DNA from: JBMYTN01 sp049604415
GTDB lineage: Bacteria; Pseudomonadota; Alphaproteobacteria; Rhodospirillales; Rhodospirillaceae
Reading direction: 5' to 3'
Length of the DNA: 64,000 nt
Assembly (NCBI GenBank): GCA_049604415.1
Contig: JBMYTN010000002.1
Location: 144,668 to 208,667 of the forward strand
Below, piece by piece: positions 8,908-16,870 of this stretch; the first letter of the stretch is position 1; every line of letters starts with the position of its first letter. The notes below the pieces were generated by a model. It searched no databases, was not told the origin of the DNA, and saw only the letters and a list, made by a program, of their open reading frames with translations. The translations under genes and the position numbers were made by a program.

Positions 8908-10392
8908 ATGTCGACGGATGCTGATCGTCCCTTGGCCAATGACTATGGCTTTGTTGGCGTCGGCGCAGGAGAAACGCAGCAAGCGGGCTTTTTTGTGGAT
9001 GACCAGGACCGCATTTTGTATTGGCCGGACAAATCTGGTCCGGGGTTGGTTTTTGATACGGATACGGGATTGCGGCTTCTTCGGTCAGCTGAGAAGCTGT
9101 CGAGATATGTACTTTCGGGCTTATACCTCAGTTCATTTGCTTTTCTTCTTGTGACAGTTTTTACGAAGATCTTTTTTTATCATTATTTTTCAGAATGGTT
9201 TTCTTGGTTTGGCCTCCTTTTTACAGTTATAATAGGTCATATTGTTGTTCCGATCATTGTATGGGCAGTCGCGTGGCGATTAGTGATTAGAGTTTTTCTG
9301 TACAAAAAATGGCAACGCCACTCCATTGAAATTCTCCAAAGCCGGCGTCCGGTCCCAATTCTGCTCGATTTTTCTTGTGGAGAATGTGACCGGAAGCTTG
9401 CAGTAGATTGGATCATATCCCCCATAGTGACTATTACTTGTCCGATCATTGCTGTTTGCTTTGTAGAGAAACTGGGAGATCAACTGGGGCTGTGGCTGCT
9501 CTCGATTTTAATCGCATTTTCAATGTGGCATAGACTTTGGAAACCACGCAATCGGGTTTCTATTCCCGAGGTAAGGACACTTATTACTCTACCGAAAGGT
9601 ATGATGAATAAATTGTCTCAACCAAAAAGACCATTTGGCCAGACCATCATGCTTGGCCTGATAACAATATGGAGGAGAATATTTTTTAAAATAATGCTTA
9701 TTAGTTTTGTTTTTGTAATCGTGCTGTCTTTTCATTTTGTTGCACTCAATTTTAGCAAAGAAAATATGCCTCCAGAAATGCTTGTCGAGGCTTATCTCCA
9801 GAGCGTCTTTCCATCGGAAGCCAGTCGCGTGAAGGCATGGACAGGACCGGTCACAGTGTGCATTGGTCCCAGTGAAGACGGACCACGCGCTCGCATTGTG
9901 GGAAAACAGAAGACCCTATGGGAGGCAACAGGTCTTGATGTCACTTTTGCTGAAACAAATTGCTCCGTTGACATTGTGTTTTTGACGGAGTCTCGGTCTA
10001 GCAAAGACGAAGACAATCCACCCATGGGGGGAATGATCCACTATGCGGGGGAGCAGCTTGATAGAATCCTGATTGAAATCAGTGTGAAAGATTACGGTTA
10101 CCTTGAACCGGGTGCGTATGTTGGTGACCGGTATGCGATGAACAACTTGGAACTTAGCATCGCTGATACGGCGGGAATGTGGGCCCTTGGCATTCCAGGC
10201 CGGTATGAGTTTGATGGGACCTTCACCGACCACACCGGCGAGCGTGTCTATGGTTCGGCCTTGATTGCCCAAATGCACTACCACCCATCCATTCCCCATG
10301 GGGCCACGCTGGAACAGGTTCGCCCGCTTTTGCAGGGCATCGCGCAAGAGCTGTTAAAGTACCCGGCAGATGATGTTCAGCGTTCAGAATGA
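8908..10392 (+). CDS. Membrane protein of a four-member tandem family, with DUF2927-like outer domain (copy A)
   Basis: Not a family I recognise with a known function. Seen in the sequence: a soluble N-terminus with a GFVGVGAGETQ motif (residues 14-24) and FFVDDQDRILYW; five predicted membrane helices (about 67-90, 100-124, 168-186, 190-207, 259-280); and a C-terminal domain of about 210 residues beginning PPEMLVEAY. An odd helix number puts that domain outside the cytoplasm. It holds RVKAWTGPVTVCIG, TGLDVTF, NCSVDIVF and a closing YHPSIPHGATLEQVRPLL, which resembles the RKW..P, TGLDI and LYDPRLRPGMT...P signatures of DUF2927. Cys318 and Cys352 are conserved in copies B and C and could form a disulfide. 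Bases 9120-9790 are unusually AT-rich. The gene overlaps copy B by ATGA. Confidence 0.85.
   Translation: MSTDADRPLANDYGFVGVGAGETQQAGFFVDDQDRILYWPDKSGPGLVFDTDTGLRLLRSAEKLSRYVLSGLYLSSFAFLLVTVFTKIFFYHYFSEWFSWFGLLFTVIIGHIVVPIIVWAVAWRLVIRVFLYKKWQRHSIEILQSRRPVPILLDFSCGECDRKLAVDWIISPIVTITCPIIAVCFVEKLGDQLGLWLLSILIAFSMWHRLWKPRNRVSIPEVRTLITLPKGMMNKLSQPKRPFGQTIMLGLITIWRRIFFKIMLISFVFVIVLSFHFVALNFSKENMPPEMLVEAYLQSVFPSEASRVKAWTGPVTVCIGPSEDGPRARIVGKQKTLWEATGLDVTFAETNCSVDIVFLTESRSSKDEDNPPMGGMIHYAGEQLDRILIEISVKDYGYLEPGAYVGDRYAMNNLELSIADTAGMWALGIPGRYEFDGTFTDHTGERVYGSALIAQMHYHPSIPHGATLEQVRPLLQGIAQELLKYPADDVQRSE
10054..10116 (+). repeat. 63-bp direct repeat, copy in paralog A (partner at 13055-13117)
   Basis: This stretch is identical, base for base, to 13055-13117 in paralog C; the surrounding sequence is diverged. 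A second identical block of 60 bp pairs 10189-10248 with 13190-13249. The pattern points to recent duplication or gene conversion between the two genes. Confidence 0.85.
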
Positions 10393-11867
10393 CTAAGCAG
10401 CCCAAAAAACCGAAATACAGCTTTGTTGGCGTCGGTGCAGGAGAAACGCAGCAAGCTGGCTTTTTTGTGGATGACCAGGATCGCATTTTGTATTGGCTGG
10501 ACAAATCTGGTCCGGGGTTGGTTTTTGATACGGATACGGGCCTGCGTTTTGTCCGGTCATCTAAAAAGCTCTCCGGATATCTCCTCACCGCCCTCCTGCT
10601 CCTCGGTCTTTCTGTTCCCACGACAATTTTTTTTGCTGAATACGCGCTTTATCAACATGTGGAAGCCTGGATTTCGTGGTGGTGTCTGCTGTTCGCAGCC
10701 TTCATGGGCAGCATTTCTGTTCCAAGTTTTGTCTGGGCCGGGGTGGGGCCACGGGTCGTTTTTGGTCTATTGCGCAACAAGTGGCAGCCACAGGCCATTG
10801 GTATTCTCCAAAGCCGACGTCCGGACCCTGTTCTCATTGATCCCTATGTCGGGCTCAACCACCACAACCATGTCTTCGGCTGGGTCGTCATCGCCTGCGT
10901 GATTGTGGTTTGCCCGGTCATCGCGCTGTATTCGGCGGACAAACCGGGAGATCACGTGGCCCTTTGGGTGATCTCGGGGGGCCTTGCTTGGTTGATGCTG
11001 CGCCGCTTTCGGAAGTCCCCCAACTGGGTTTCCGTTCTCGAGATCAAAACCCTCATTCCCCTCTCAGACGGCGTAAAGGCCTCTGTGGCGCAGTCCCCGA
11101 AAACGGTGGGTCAGAGCGTCACGCGCACCGTGAAGGTGGTTGGCATAAAACTCTCTGAGTTCCTGATTGTGACGGTTGGTGCCTTTATTTTCGGTGGCCT
11201 GATTGCGTTTGCCTTTTATGAGATCCGCGAAGAAAAAATGGCTCCGGAGACGCTTGTAGAGGCTTACATCCAAAGCGTTTTCACCACTGACTCTCACCAA
11301 ATCCAGAAATGGACAAAGCCAGTCACCCTCTGTGTCGGCCCCTACGACAATCGACCGCGAGCCAGAGTGGCCCGAAGACAAGAAACCCTCTGGGAGGTGA
11401 GCGGTCTTGAGGTCACTTTCGCGGACACGCATTGCTCGGTCGACATCCTGTTTTTAACGCAAACCCGGTCTCCCAACGGCGAGGGCAATCCACCGATGGG
11501 CTCAAAGATCCACTCTGTTGGGGAACAACTCGATAGAATTGCGATTGAAATCAGTGTGGAAGACTATGGCTATCTCGAGCCGGGAGCGGAATTTCGCGAC
11601 CGATATGAGGTTGGAGACATGGAAAGAACCATTGCCGATAGGGCGGCCCTATGGGCTTTGGGCATTCCCGGTCTTTACGCGTTTGATGGGGTCTTAGCCG
11701 ACAGCGCCGGAGAGCGGGTCGAAGGCTTGGAGCTGATCGTGCAAATGCACTATCACTCGTCTATTCCCCATGGGGCCACGCTGGAGCAGGTCCGTCCGCT
11801 TTTGTTGGGCATCGCAGAAGAGTTGTTGAATTCCGGAGCGGAAGACGCTGAGGCCCAATCCCAATAA
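10389..11867 (+). CDS. Membrane protein of the tandem family, with DUF2927-like outer domain (copy B)
   Basis: Paralog of copy A with the same layout: N-terminal FVGVGAGETQQAGFFVDDQD motif, five predicted helices, then an exported C-terminal domain with MAPETLVEAY, KWTKPVTLCVG, SGLEVTFADTHCSVDI and YHSSIPHGATLEQVRPLL. Its first 150 or so bases are almost identical to copy A (42 identical bases at 9027-9068 and 10499-10540), while the rest is more diverged and visibly GC-richer. Translation is coupled to copy A through ATGA. No catalytic motif is apparent; transport, envelope sensing or scaffolding all remain possible. Confidence 0.85.
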   Translation: MTKQPKKPKYSFVGVGAGETQQAGFFVDDQDRILYWLDKSGPGLVFDTDTGLRFVRSSKKLSGYLLTALLLLGLSVPTTIFFAEYALYQHVEAWISWWCLLFAAFMGSISVPSFVWAGVGPRVVFGLLRNKWQPQAIGILQSRRPDPVLIDPYVGLNHHNHVFGWVVIACVIVVCPVIALYSADKPGDHVALWVISGGLAWLMLRRFRKSPNWVSVLEIKTLIPLSDGVKASVAQSPKTVGQSVTRTVKVVGIKLSEFLIVTVGAFIFGGLIAFAFYEIREEKMAPETLVEAYIQSVFTTDSHQIQKWTKPVTLCVGPYDNRPRARVARRQETLWEVSGLEVTFADTHCSVDILFLTQTRSPNGEGNPPMGSKIHSVGEQLDRIAIEISVEDYGYLEPGAEFRDRYEVGDMERTIADRAALWALGIPGLYAFDGVLADSAGERVEGLELIVQMHYHSSIPHGATLEQVRPLLLGIAEELLNSGAEDAEAQSQ

Positions 11868-11908
11868 AGAAACAGATTTGACCCGATTTGATCACAAAGG
11901 ACATTCAG

Positions 11909-13393
11909 ATGTCGGCGACTCCTGATCGGCCTTTGGCCAATAATTATGGTTTTGTTGGCATTGGTGGAGGAGAGACACAAAAAGCTGGCCTTTTTGTCGA
12001 TGACCAGGATCGTATTTTGTATTGGTCAGGAAAATCTGGGCCTGCTTTGATGTTTGATAAGGATACAGGGTTGCGCCTTATTCGGTCAGCTCAGAAACTG
12101 TCAGGCTATGTCCTGGCGGCCTTACTCCTCAGTTCTTCTGCCTTTATGCTTGTGACATTTTTTACCCATATTTTTTATTATCACCATTTTGCGGCTTGGT
12201 TTTCTTGGCCGGGTCTCTTGTTTGCAGTCGTGGTTGGCATTATTGTTATTCCATTTATTGTCTGGGCAGTCATATGGCGATTGTTTGTCTTTGGTTTTCT
12301 GATCAAGAAGTGGCAACGGCACTCCATTGGCGTTCTCCAAAGTCGACGTCCGGACCCTATCCTGATTGATCCCAATATTGGCCAATATTATCAGGATCAT
12401 GCCATTGGCTGGTTATTCTTCGCCCTCGCGACTGTTGGCTTCCCGATCATTGCTGTTTTTTCCGCAGAAAAAGTGGGAGACCAAGGGGCACTGTGGTTGA
12501 CCTCGGCATGTATGGCATTTGTCATGCTGCGTCGATTTCGGAAATCCCCCGATTGGGTTTCTGTTCTTAAGATACGAACACTGATTCCGTTACCGGAGGG
12601 ACTGAAAGCGCATTTGGCGCAACCGCCTAAAACAGTTTCCCAGATCATTACCAATGGCTTGAAAGAGATTGGGAAAAAAATATCCTCCTTTCTGTTGCTA
12701 ATTATTGGATTAATTGTTTTCTTGGTGGTCATAGCTATTGTTTTTCATCAGGTCACAAAGGAAAAAATGCCCCCTGAAATGCTTGTCGAGGCCTATATCC
12801 AAAGTGTCTTTCCAATAGACAGCAGTCGCGTGAGGGCATGGACAGGACCGGTCACGGTTTGTATTGGCCCCAGCGAAAATGGCCCGCGCTATGACGTGGT
12901 GCAAAGACAAGAGAGCCTTTGGGAAGCGAGCGGTCTTGATGTCACTTTCGCCGAAACGAATTGCTCCGTTGACATAGTGTTTTTGACGGAGTCTCGGTCC
13001 GCCAACAGCGAAGACAACCTGCCCATGGGGGGAAAGATCCATTTTGCGGGGGACCAGCTTGATAGAATCCTGATTGAAATCAGTGTGAAAGATTACGGTT
13101 ACCTTGAACCGGGTGCGAGTTTTCGTGACCGACATGCGGTGGACGCGATGGAACGCGGAATCGCCTCCACAGCGGGAATGTGGGCCCTGGGCATTCCAGG
13201 CCGGTATGAGTTTGATGGGACCTTCACCGACCACACCGGCGAGCGTGTCGATGGTTCGGCCTTAATCGCCCAAATGCACTACCACCCATCCATTCCCCAT
13301 GGGGCCACGCTGAACCAGGTTCGCCCGCTTTTGCAGGGCATCGCAGAAGAGTTTTTGAAATACAGAGCGGAAGACGCTCAGTCTAAAGAATGA
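11909..13393 (+). CDS. Membrane protein of the tandem family, with DUF2927-like outer domain (copy C)
   Basis: Third paralog, with the same five-helix plus exo-domain architecture. The start was placed at MSATPDRPLANN because AAAGGA lies eight bases upstream and copy A starts in the same way (MSTDADRPLAND); the longer frame adds seven residues. The C-terminal domain is much closer to copy A than to copy B, with blocks of 60-63 identical bases, while the N-terminal part is intermediate. It has the same two conserved cysteines and the closing YHPSIPHGATL motif. Its stop overlaps the start of the fourth member (ATGA). A 41-bp gap after copy B is the only break in this otherwise coupled array. 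Confidence 0.85.
   Translation: MSATPDRPLANNYGFVGIGGGETQKAGLFVDDQDRILYWSGKSGPALMFDKDTGLRLIRSAQKLSGYVLAALLLSSSAFMLVTFFTHIFYYHHFAAWFSWPGLLFAVVVGIIVIPFIVWAVIWRLFVFGFLIKKWQRHSIGVLQSRRPDPILIDPNIGQYYQDHAIGWLFFALATVGFPIIAVFSAEKVGDQGALWLTSACMAFVMLRRFRKSPDWVSVLKIRTLIPLPEGLKAHLAQPPKTVSQIITNGLKEIGKKISSFLLLIIGLIVFLVVIAIVFHQVTKEKMPPEMLVEAYIQSVFPIDSSRVRAWTGPVTVCIGPSENGPRYDVVQRQESLWEASGLDVTFAETNCSVDIVFLTESRSANSEDNLPMGGKIHFAGDQLDRILIEISVKDYGYLEPGASFRDRHAVDAMERGIASTAGMWALGIPGRYEFDGTFTDHTGERVDGSALIAQMHYHPSIPHGATLNQVRPLLQGIAEEFLKYRAEDAQSKE
13055..13117 (+). repeat. 63-bp direct repeat, copy in paralog C (partner at 10054-10116)
   Basis: Identical to 10054-10116 in paralog A, about 3 kb upstream in the same orientation. 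Such blocks are potential sites for deletion of the intervening copy B by recombination. Confidence 0.85.
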
Positions 13394-14259
13394 GTATCCA
13401 GCCAAAATCGCCGCCATACGACTTTGTTGGGATCAATATCGGAGAACGACAAGAGGATGGACTTTTTGTCGATGCCGACCGCAGGGTTGTTTTCTGGCCC
13501 GCAGCCGTAGGGCCAGGATATGTCCTCGATCCTGTTACTCTTGAGGACTTTTTGAACGGACTGCAGCGCTGGTACTATATTCTTCTTGTAAGTTCTTTGT
13601 GCCTTATTGTTGGGTGTTTCTATTTTGTAGATGATTTGGAAAAAGGTTTTGGATGGCTAGAATTAGAGCCGACAATACAAGAGATAGGAGAGGCCTTTAT
13701 ACCGGTTGTTTGCCTTTTGGGACCGATCTCTATGGCATGGTGGGTTTGGAAAAGAGAAATCCGACCCAGATACAATGCCTTTGCCTTGGCAAGATCAGTA
13801 AAAACACTCAACGTGTCGCGTCCAACAGTACTGACTTTGAAAGCCAGTATTTTTCATATGCGATGGGCAATATTTCTATCCTGGGCTCTGTTTTTCAGTG
13901 TCGCAGTTGCCTTATTCATCACCGCGATTTGGTTTACCGAAGATTTGAGCACTCAAATTCACATGGTCTTGGGGGCGGGTGGCGTTTTTTGGGTGTTATA
14001 TTTGAGCATTCACCAGGAGCGGACGGGGGTTGGCCTTGATCAGATTTGGTTTCTCGCTGAAGCTGAAGCTGAGGCGAGCGCACCAAGATATTTTCCAGCT
14101 GCTGGAGAGAAGACGCAGGGGCCAATCAAACGGGCCATACAATGGATTAAAACCGGTTGGCGCGAATATACCCTCTATCCAATGTTGATCTGTCTTGGGG
14201 CCTATGGGGTGGGCATGGCTTTGGAGTTTTTTGGAATATCGCTGGTCCCAACTCGTTAA
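13390..14259 (+). CDS. Short membrane protein of the tandem family, without the outer domain (copy D)
   Basis: A 289-residue relative of copies A-C. It keeps the N-terminal signature (YDFVGINIGERQ, GLFVDADRRVVFW, GPGYVLD) and five predicted helices (about 61-80, 101-120, 159-181, 190-206, 261-280) at the same spacing, but ends nine residues after helix five, exactly where the other copies continue into the extra-cytoplasmic domain. No remnant of that domain is seen downstream, so this is a natural short form rather than an obvious recent truncation. It has diverged strongly from A-C in sequence. Start and stop are clear; the ATG overlaps the stop of copy C. The convergent next gene begins 14 bp away. 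Confidence 0.8.
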   Translation: MSIQPKSPPYDFVGINIGERQEDGLFVDADRRVVFWPAAVGPGYVLDPVTLEDFLNGLQRWYYILLVSSLCLIVGCFYFVDDLEKGFGWLELEPTIQEIGEAFIPVVCLLGPISMAWWVWKREIRPRYNAFALARSVKTLNVSRPTVLTLKASIFHMRWAIFLSWALFFSVAVALFITAIWFTEDLSTQIHMVLGAGGVFWVLYLSIHQERTGVGLDQIWFLAEAEAEASAPRYFPAAGEKTQGPIKRAIQWIKTGWREYTLYPMLICLGAYGVGMALEFFGISLVPTR

Positions 14260-14273
14260 GGGGAGGCGGTCGG

Positions 14274-14837
14274 TTACCGAATTTCCAGCTTTGGCAGCCA
14301 GCGGGCGCTGGCGTCGAAGTCTTCCAAATCATATTCCCCTAGGGCCGGTTGGCTCAGATCATCATGGGGCGAGGCCAGCAGGTTCAAATCCACCGCGCGG
14401 GCTTCGCCTGTAATGACACCGGTCTCAGGGTCTAAGGCCATTTTGTAATAAATCCCGTTCCACAGATTGGCACCATATTCCCCCGGCGTCTTGAACAGGA
14501 AGATCAGGTCATGCTCCAGCCAGCGCAAATCCGACCCTGACAGCGTCTTCCCGGATGGATAGGGATAGGGCAAGTGGCACCACAGTTCCGGCCCTTCCAA
14601 GCATTTCATCTCCTTCATCGACAGGAAGTAATCCTGGAAGCCTTGATGGTGGTCGATGGTGAGCGTGTACGGTCCCGCGCTGCCATCAAACGGCGCGGTC
14701 AGGCTGCCGATGGGGAAGGCCTCGCCGCCCGTCGTAATCAGTTGGATGGTTTTGGTTTGTTCCGCCGCCCAAGGCGTTGTTGGTGCGGAGATCAGGGTAA
14801 GGATGGCCAGGGCGGCCAAGGAGATGACTAGGCGCAT
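14274..14837 (-). CDS. Exported protein of unknown function
   Basis: A 187-residue protein with a clear signal peptide (MRLVISLAALAILTLI, cleavage near PWAA-EQ around residue 25). The mature part is rich in aromatic residues, contains two cysteines (KCLEGPELWCHLP) and the segment EYGANLWNGIYYKM. I do not recognise the family. It is convergent with the tandem membrane-protein genes and separated by about 65 bp from the upstream histidine kinase gene on the same strand, so it may be read as the third gene of that unit. The periplasmic location is inferred from the signal peptide. Confidence 0.7.
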   Translation of the reverse strand: MRLVISLAALAILTLISAPTTPWAAEQTKTIQLITTGGEAFPIGSLTAPFDGSAGPYTLTIDHHQGFQDYFLSMKEMKCLEGPELWCHLPYPYPSGKTLSGSDLRWLEHDLIFLFKTPGEYGANLWNGIYYKMALDPETGVITGEARAVDLNLLASPHDDLSQPALGEYDLEDFDASARWLPKLEIR

Positions 14838-14902
14838 AGGGATCTCCGAGCTTTGTGACCAACCTATCAGATCAATAGGTTTGGCCCCATGCTGCCTTGG
14901 TG

Positions 14903-16870
14903 CTATGCGAGGCGCCGCGCCGCGTCATGGACAGTATGTTTGGGTCTGCCAGTGGGCTGTTCTGATTTGGCGGAGATGCTTTGCACACCCTGGTCGGTCT
15001 TCCCCGGCGGACGGACCCGGTCGGCGGGGAACAGGGCTTTGGCCACCGTGCCTTTGCCCGGCTCGGAGCGCAGGACGAAATCGCCGCCATGCTGTTCGAT
15101 CAAGCGTTTGGTCAAAGGCAGTCCCAGTCCGATGCCCTCAAATTTCCGCTCCAAACGCGAGTCCGCCTGGCCAAACATTTCTAGGGCTTTGGCGATTTCG
15201 GCTTTGCTCATGCCGATACCGGTGTCTTTCACGCTGAAGCAAAACCGCCCATCCGGCTCTTGCTTGGCGGCTATGGTGATACTGCCCCCGCGCTCGGTGA
15301 ATTTAACGGCGTTGGAGAGAAAATTGACCAAGATCTGCTTCACGCGGCGTTCATCGACATAAAGCTGGGCGGCGGGGCTCTGCAGGGCGATCTCGATGGT
15401 GATGCCGTCATCCTGGGCGCGTTCATTGACAAAGCGAATCACGGAATGGACCAGCTCTCCCGGGTGACACAGCGCGTTTTGCAGCTCCATTTTGCCCGCC
15501 TCAATGCGGGAAATATCCAGGATGTCATTGATCAGGCTGAGCAAATGATGGCCGGAGCGATAAATGTCATCGGAATATTCGGAATAGGTTTTGTTGCCGA
15601 GCGGGCCGAAGGTCTCGTGCTTCATCACCTCAGAAAAGCCAATGATCGCATTCAAGGGTGTGCGGAGTTCATGGCTGACCGAGGCCAGGAACAGGGATTT
15701 GGCCTGATTGGCGGCTGAGGCATCTGTTGCCGCCTCGGCCAGGGCAATCTCGCGGTTTTTCAGCAGGGCAATGCTTTTCCAGGCGATGAAAAAGCCGATC
15801 ACCAGAACACCGGTGCTCAACAACACAATAATGATGAACGCCGTCCGGCGGTCTTGTTTGAGTTTTTCGCCCAAGGCGACGACGGCGACGTCCAATTCAT
15901 TGACGATGGCATCGGCTTTGGTCGCAATCGCTTCTGCTGCAGCTTGGTTTTCCTGGACCAAGGTTTCAAGGCGATTGATGGCGCGGAGCTCTGCGGCCCG
16001 GGCGGCAAACAAACCGGTCTCTGGGTCCCCCAACACCGCCCAGTCCCGGGCAATGTCGTGAACATTTTGGCTTAGGATCGGGTTGCGGATGGCCAGATCG
16101 CCGGCGAAAAACACCGGCAAGGCGCGCTCGAACGCCGATTGTGCCCGCTGAAAGCCGTTCTCTAGCGGGGGCAGGGATTGCAGGTCCCGGGTTTGCAACA
16201 CCGCAAACAATTGGCCGACCATGACATGGCCTTCGGATTTCAGGGTCTGGGCGGCCTCGGTGCTTTCAATGGCAGCGGTCAAGGTCTCGCTGAGACGGGC
16301 GCGATCCAGATCCACCTCCCGGGCGATCCGTTGCAGACGCAGCCGGGCTAAGGAGGCGGTGCCAAAAGACAGGGCCTCCCCGGTATCAGCAACCAGGCCA
16401 GCCAAGGCATCCACTTGCGCGGCCAGGTTTTCCACACGCTCTGCCGCGCCAATCCGAACCAGAGTGGCTTGTTCAAGATTTTCCAAGCGGCTTTGCAGTT
16501 GAACCTGTTCGTCGGCAAACAGGCTTTGTGGCTGTTGGGCGGTAAGGGCGCTGCTTTCATCGGACAGTTTGGTCAACGCCTCGCGCATGGTGGTTAAGCG
16601 CCATGTGATGTCCGAGACAGCAGCGGTGACCTGCTCCGGATCTTCATACAGGGAGACTGCGGGGATCGAGGCTGCGACCTGGGCGCTGTTTTCGACAATC
16701 CGCAGGGCGGAGACCACCTCCGGAAAAGCCTGATCAATGGTTTGGTCAACCCCATCCCCCAGGGCATCGATCTCAAACAGAGCAAAGCAGCCCAGGCCCA
16801 AGACCAGCACGCCGATCAGGCCAAAGGCTTTTTGCAGAGATCCAGCAGAGACGGATGGGGTGCGGGTCAA
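14903..16870 (-). CDS. Membrane sensor histidine kinase, TorS-like sensor region
   Basis: A 655-residue kinase: membrane helix (about 16-34), a long predominantly alpha-helical periplasmic region of about 300 residues, a second helix (about 325-347), then HisKA with the phospho-acceptor in SHELRTPLNAIIGF (His about 399) and HATPase_c with N box (VNFLSNAVKF), G1 (DTGIGMS) and G2 (GIGLGLPLT). The HisKA subtype (FGPLG...YSEY..DI..SG.HLLSLINDILD) is common in alphaproteobacteria. There is no receiver domain and no response regulator gene nearby. The start codon appears to be TTG overlapping the TGA of the upstream binding-protein gene; no later ATG precedes the first helix. Coupling to a periplasmic binding protein suggests that protein delivers the signal. 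Confidence 0.9.
   Translation of the reverse strand: MTRTPSVSAGSLQKAFGLIGVLVLGLGCFALFEIDALGDGVDQTIDQAFPEVVSALRIVENSAQVAASIPAVSLYEDPEQVTAAVSDITWRLTTMREALTKLSDESSALTAQQPQSLFADEQVQLQSRLENLEQATLVRIGAAERVENLAAQVDALAGLVADTGEALSFGTASLARLRLQRIAREVDLDRARLSETLTAAIESTEAAQTLKSEGHVMVGQLFAVLQTRDLQSLPPLENGFQRAQSAFERALPVFFAGDLAIRNPILSQNVHDIARDWAVLGDPETGLFAARAAELRAINRLETLVQENQAAAEAIATKADAIVNELDVAVVALGEKLKQDRRTAFIIIVLLSTGVLVIGFFIAWKSIALLKNREIALAEAATDASAANQAKSLFLASVSHELRTPLNAIIGFSEVMKHETFGPLGNKTYSEYSDDIYRSGHHLLSLINDILDISRIEAGKMELQNALCHPGELVHSVIRFVNERAQDDGITIEIALQSPAAQLYVDERRVKQILVNFLSNAVKFTERGGSITIAAKQEPDGRFCFSVKDTGIGMSKAEIAKALEMFGQADSRLERKFEGIGLGLPLTKRLIEQHGGDFVLRSEPGKGTVAKALFPADRVRPPGKTDQGVQSISAKSEQPTGRPKHTVHDAARRLA

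Noticed and set aside
8235..14259. Idea that the glycosylase plus membrane-protein array is an anti-phage defence island
   Set aside because: No nuclease, NTPase, reverse transcriptase or toxin domain is visible and no other defence gene or mobile element flanks it; the role stays open.
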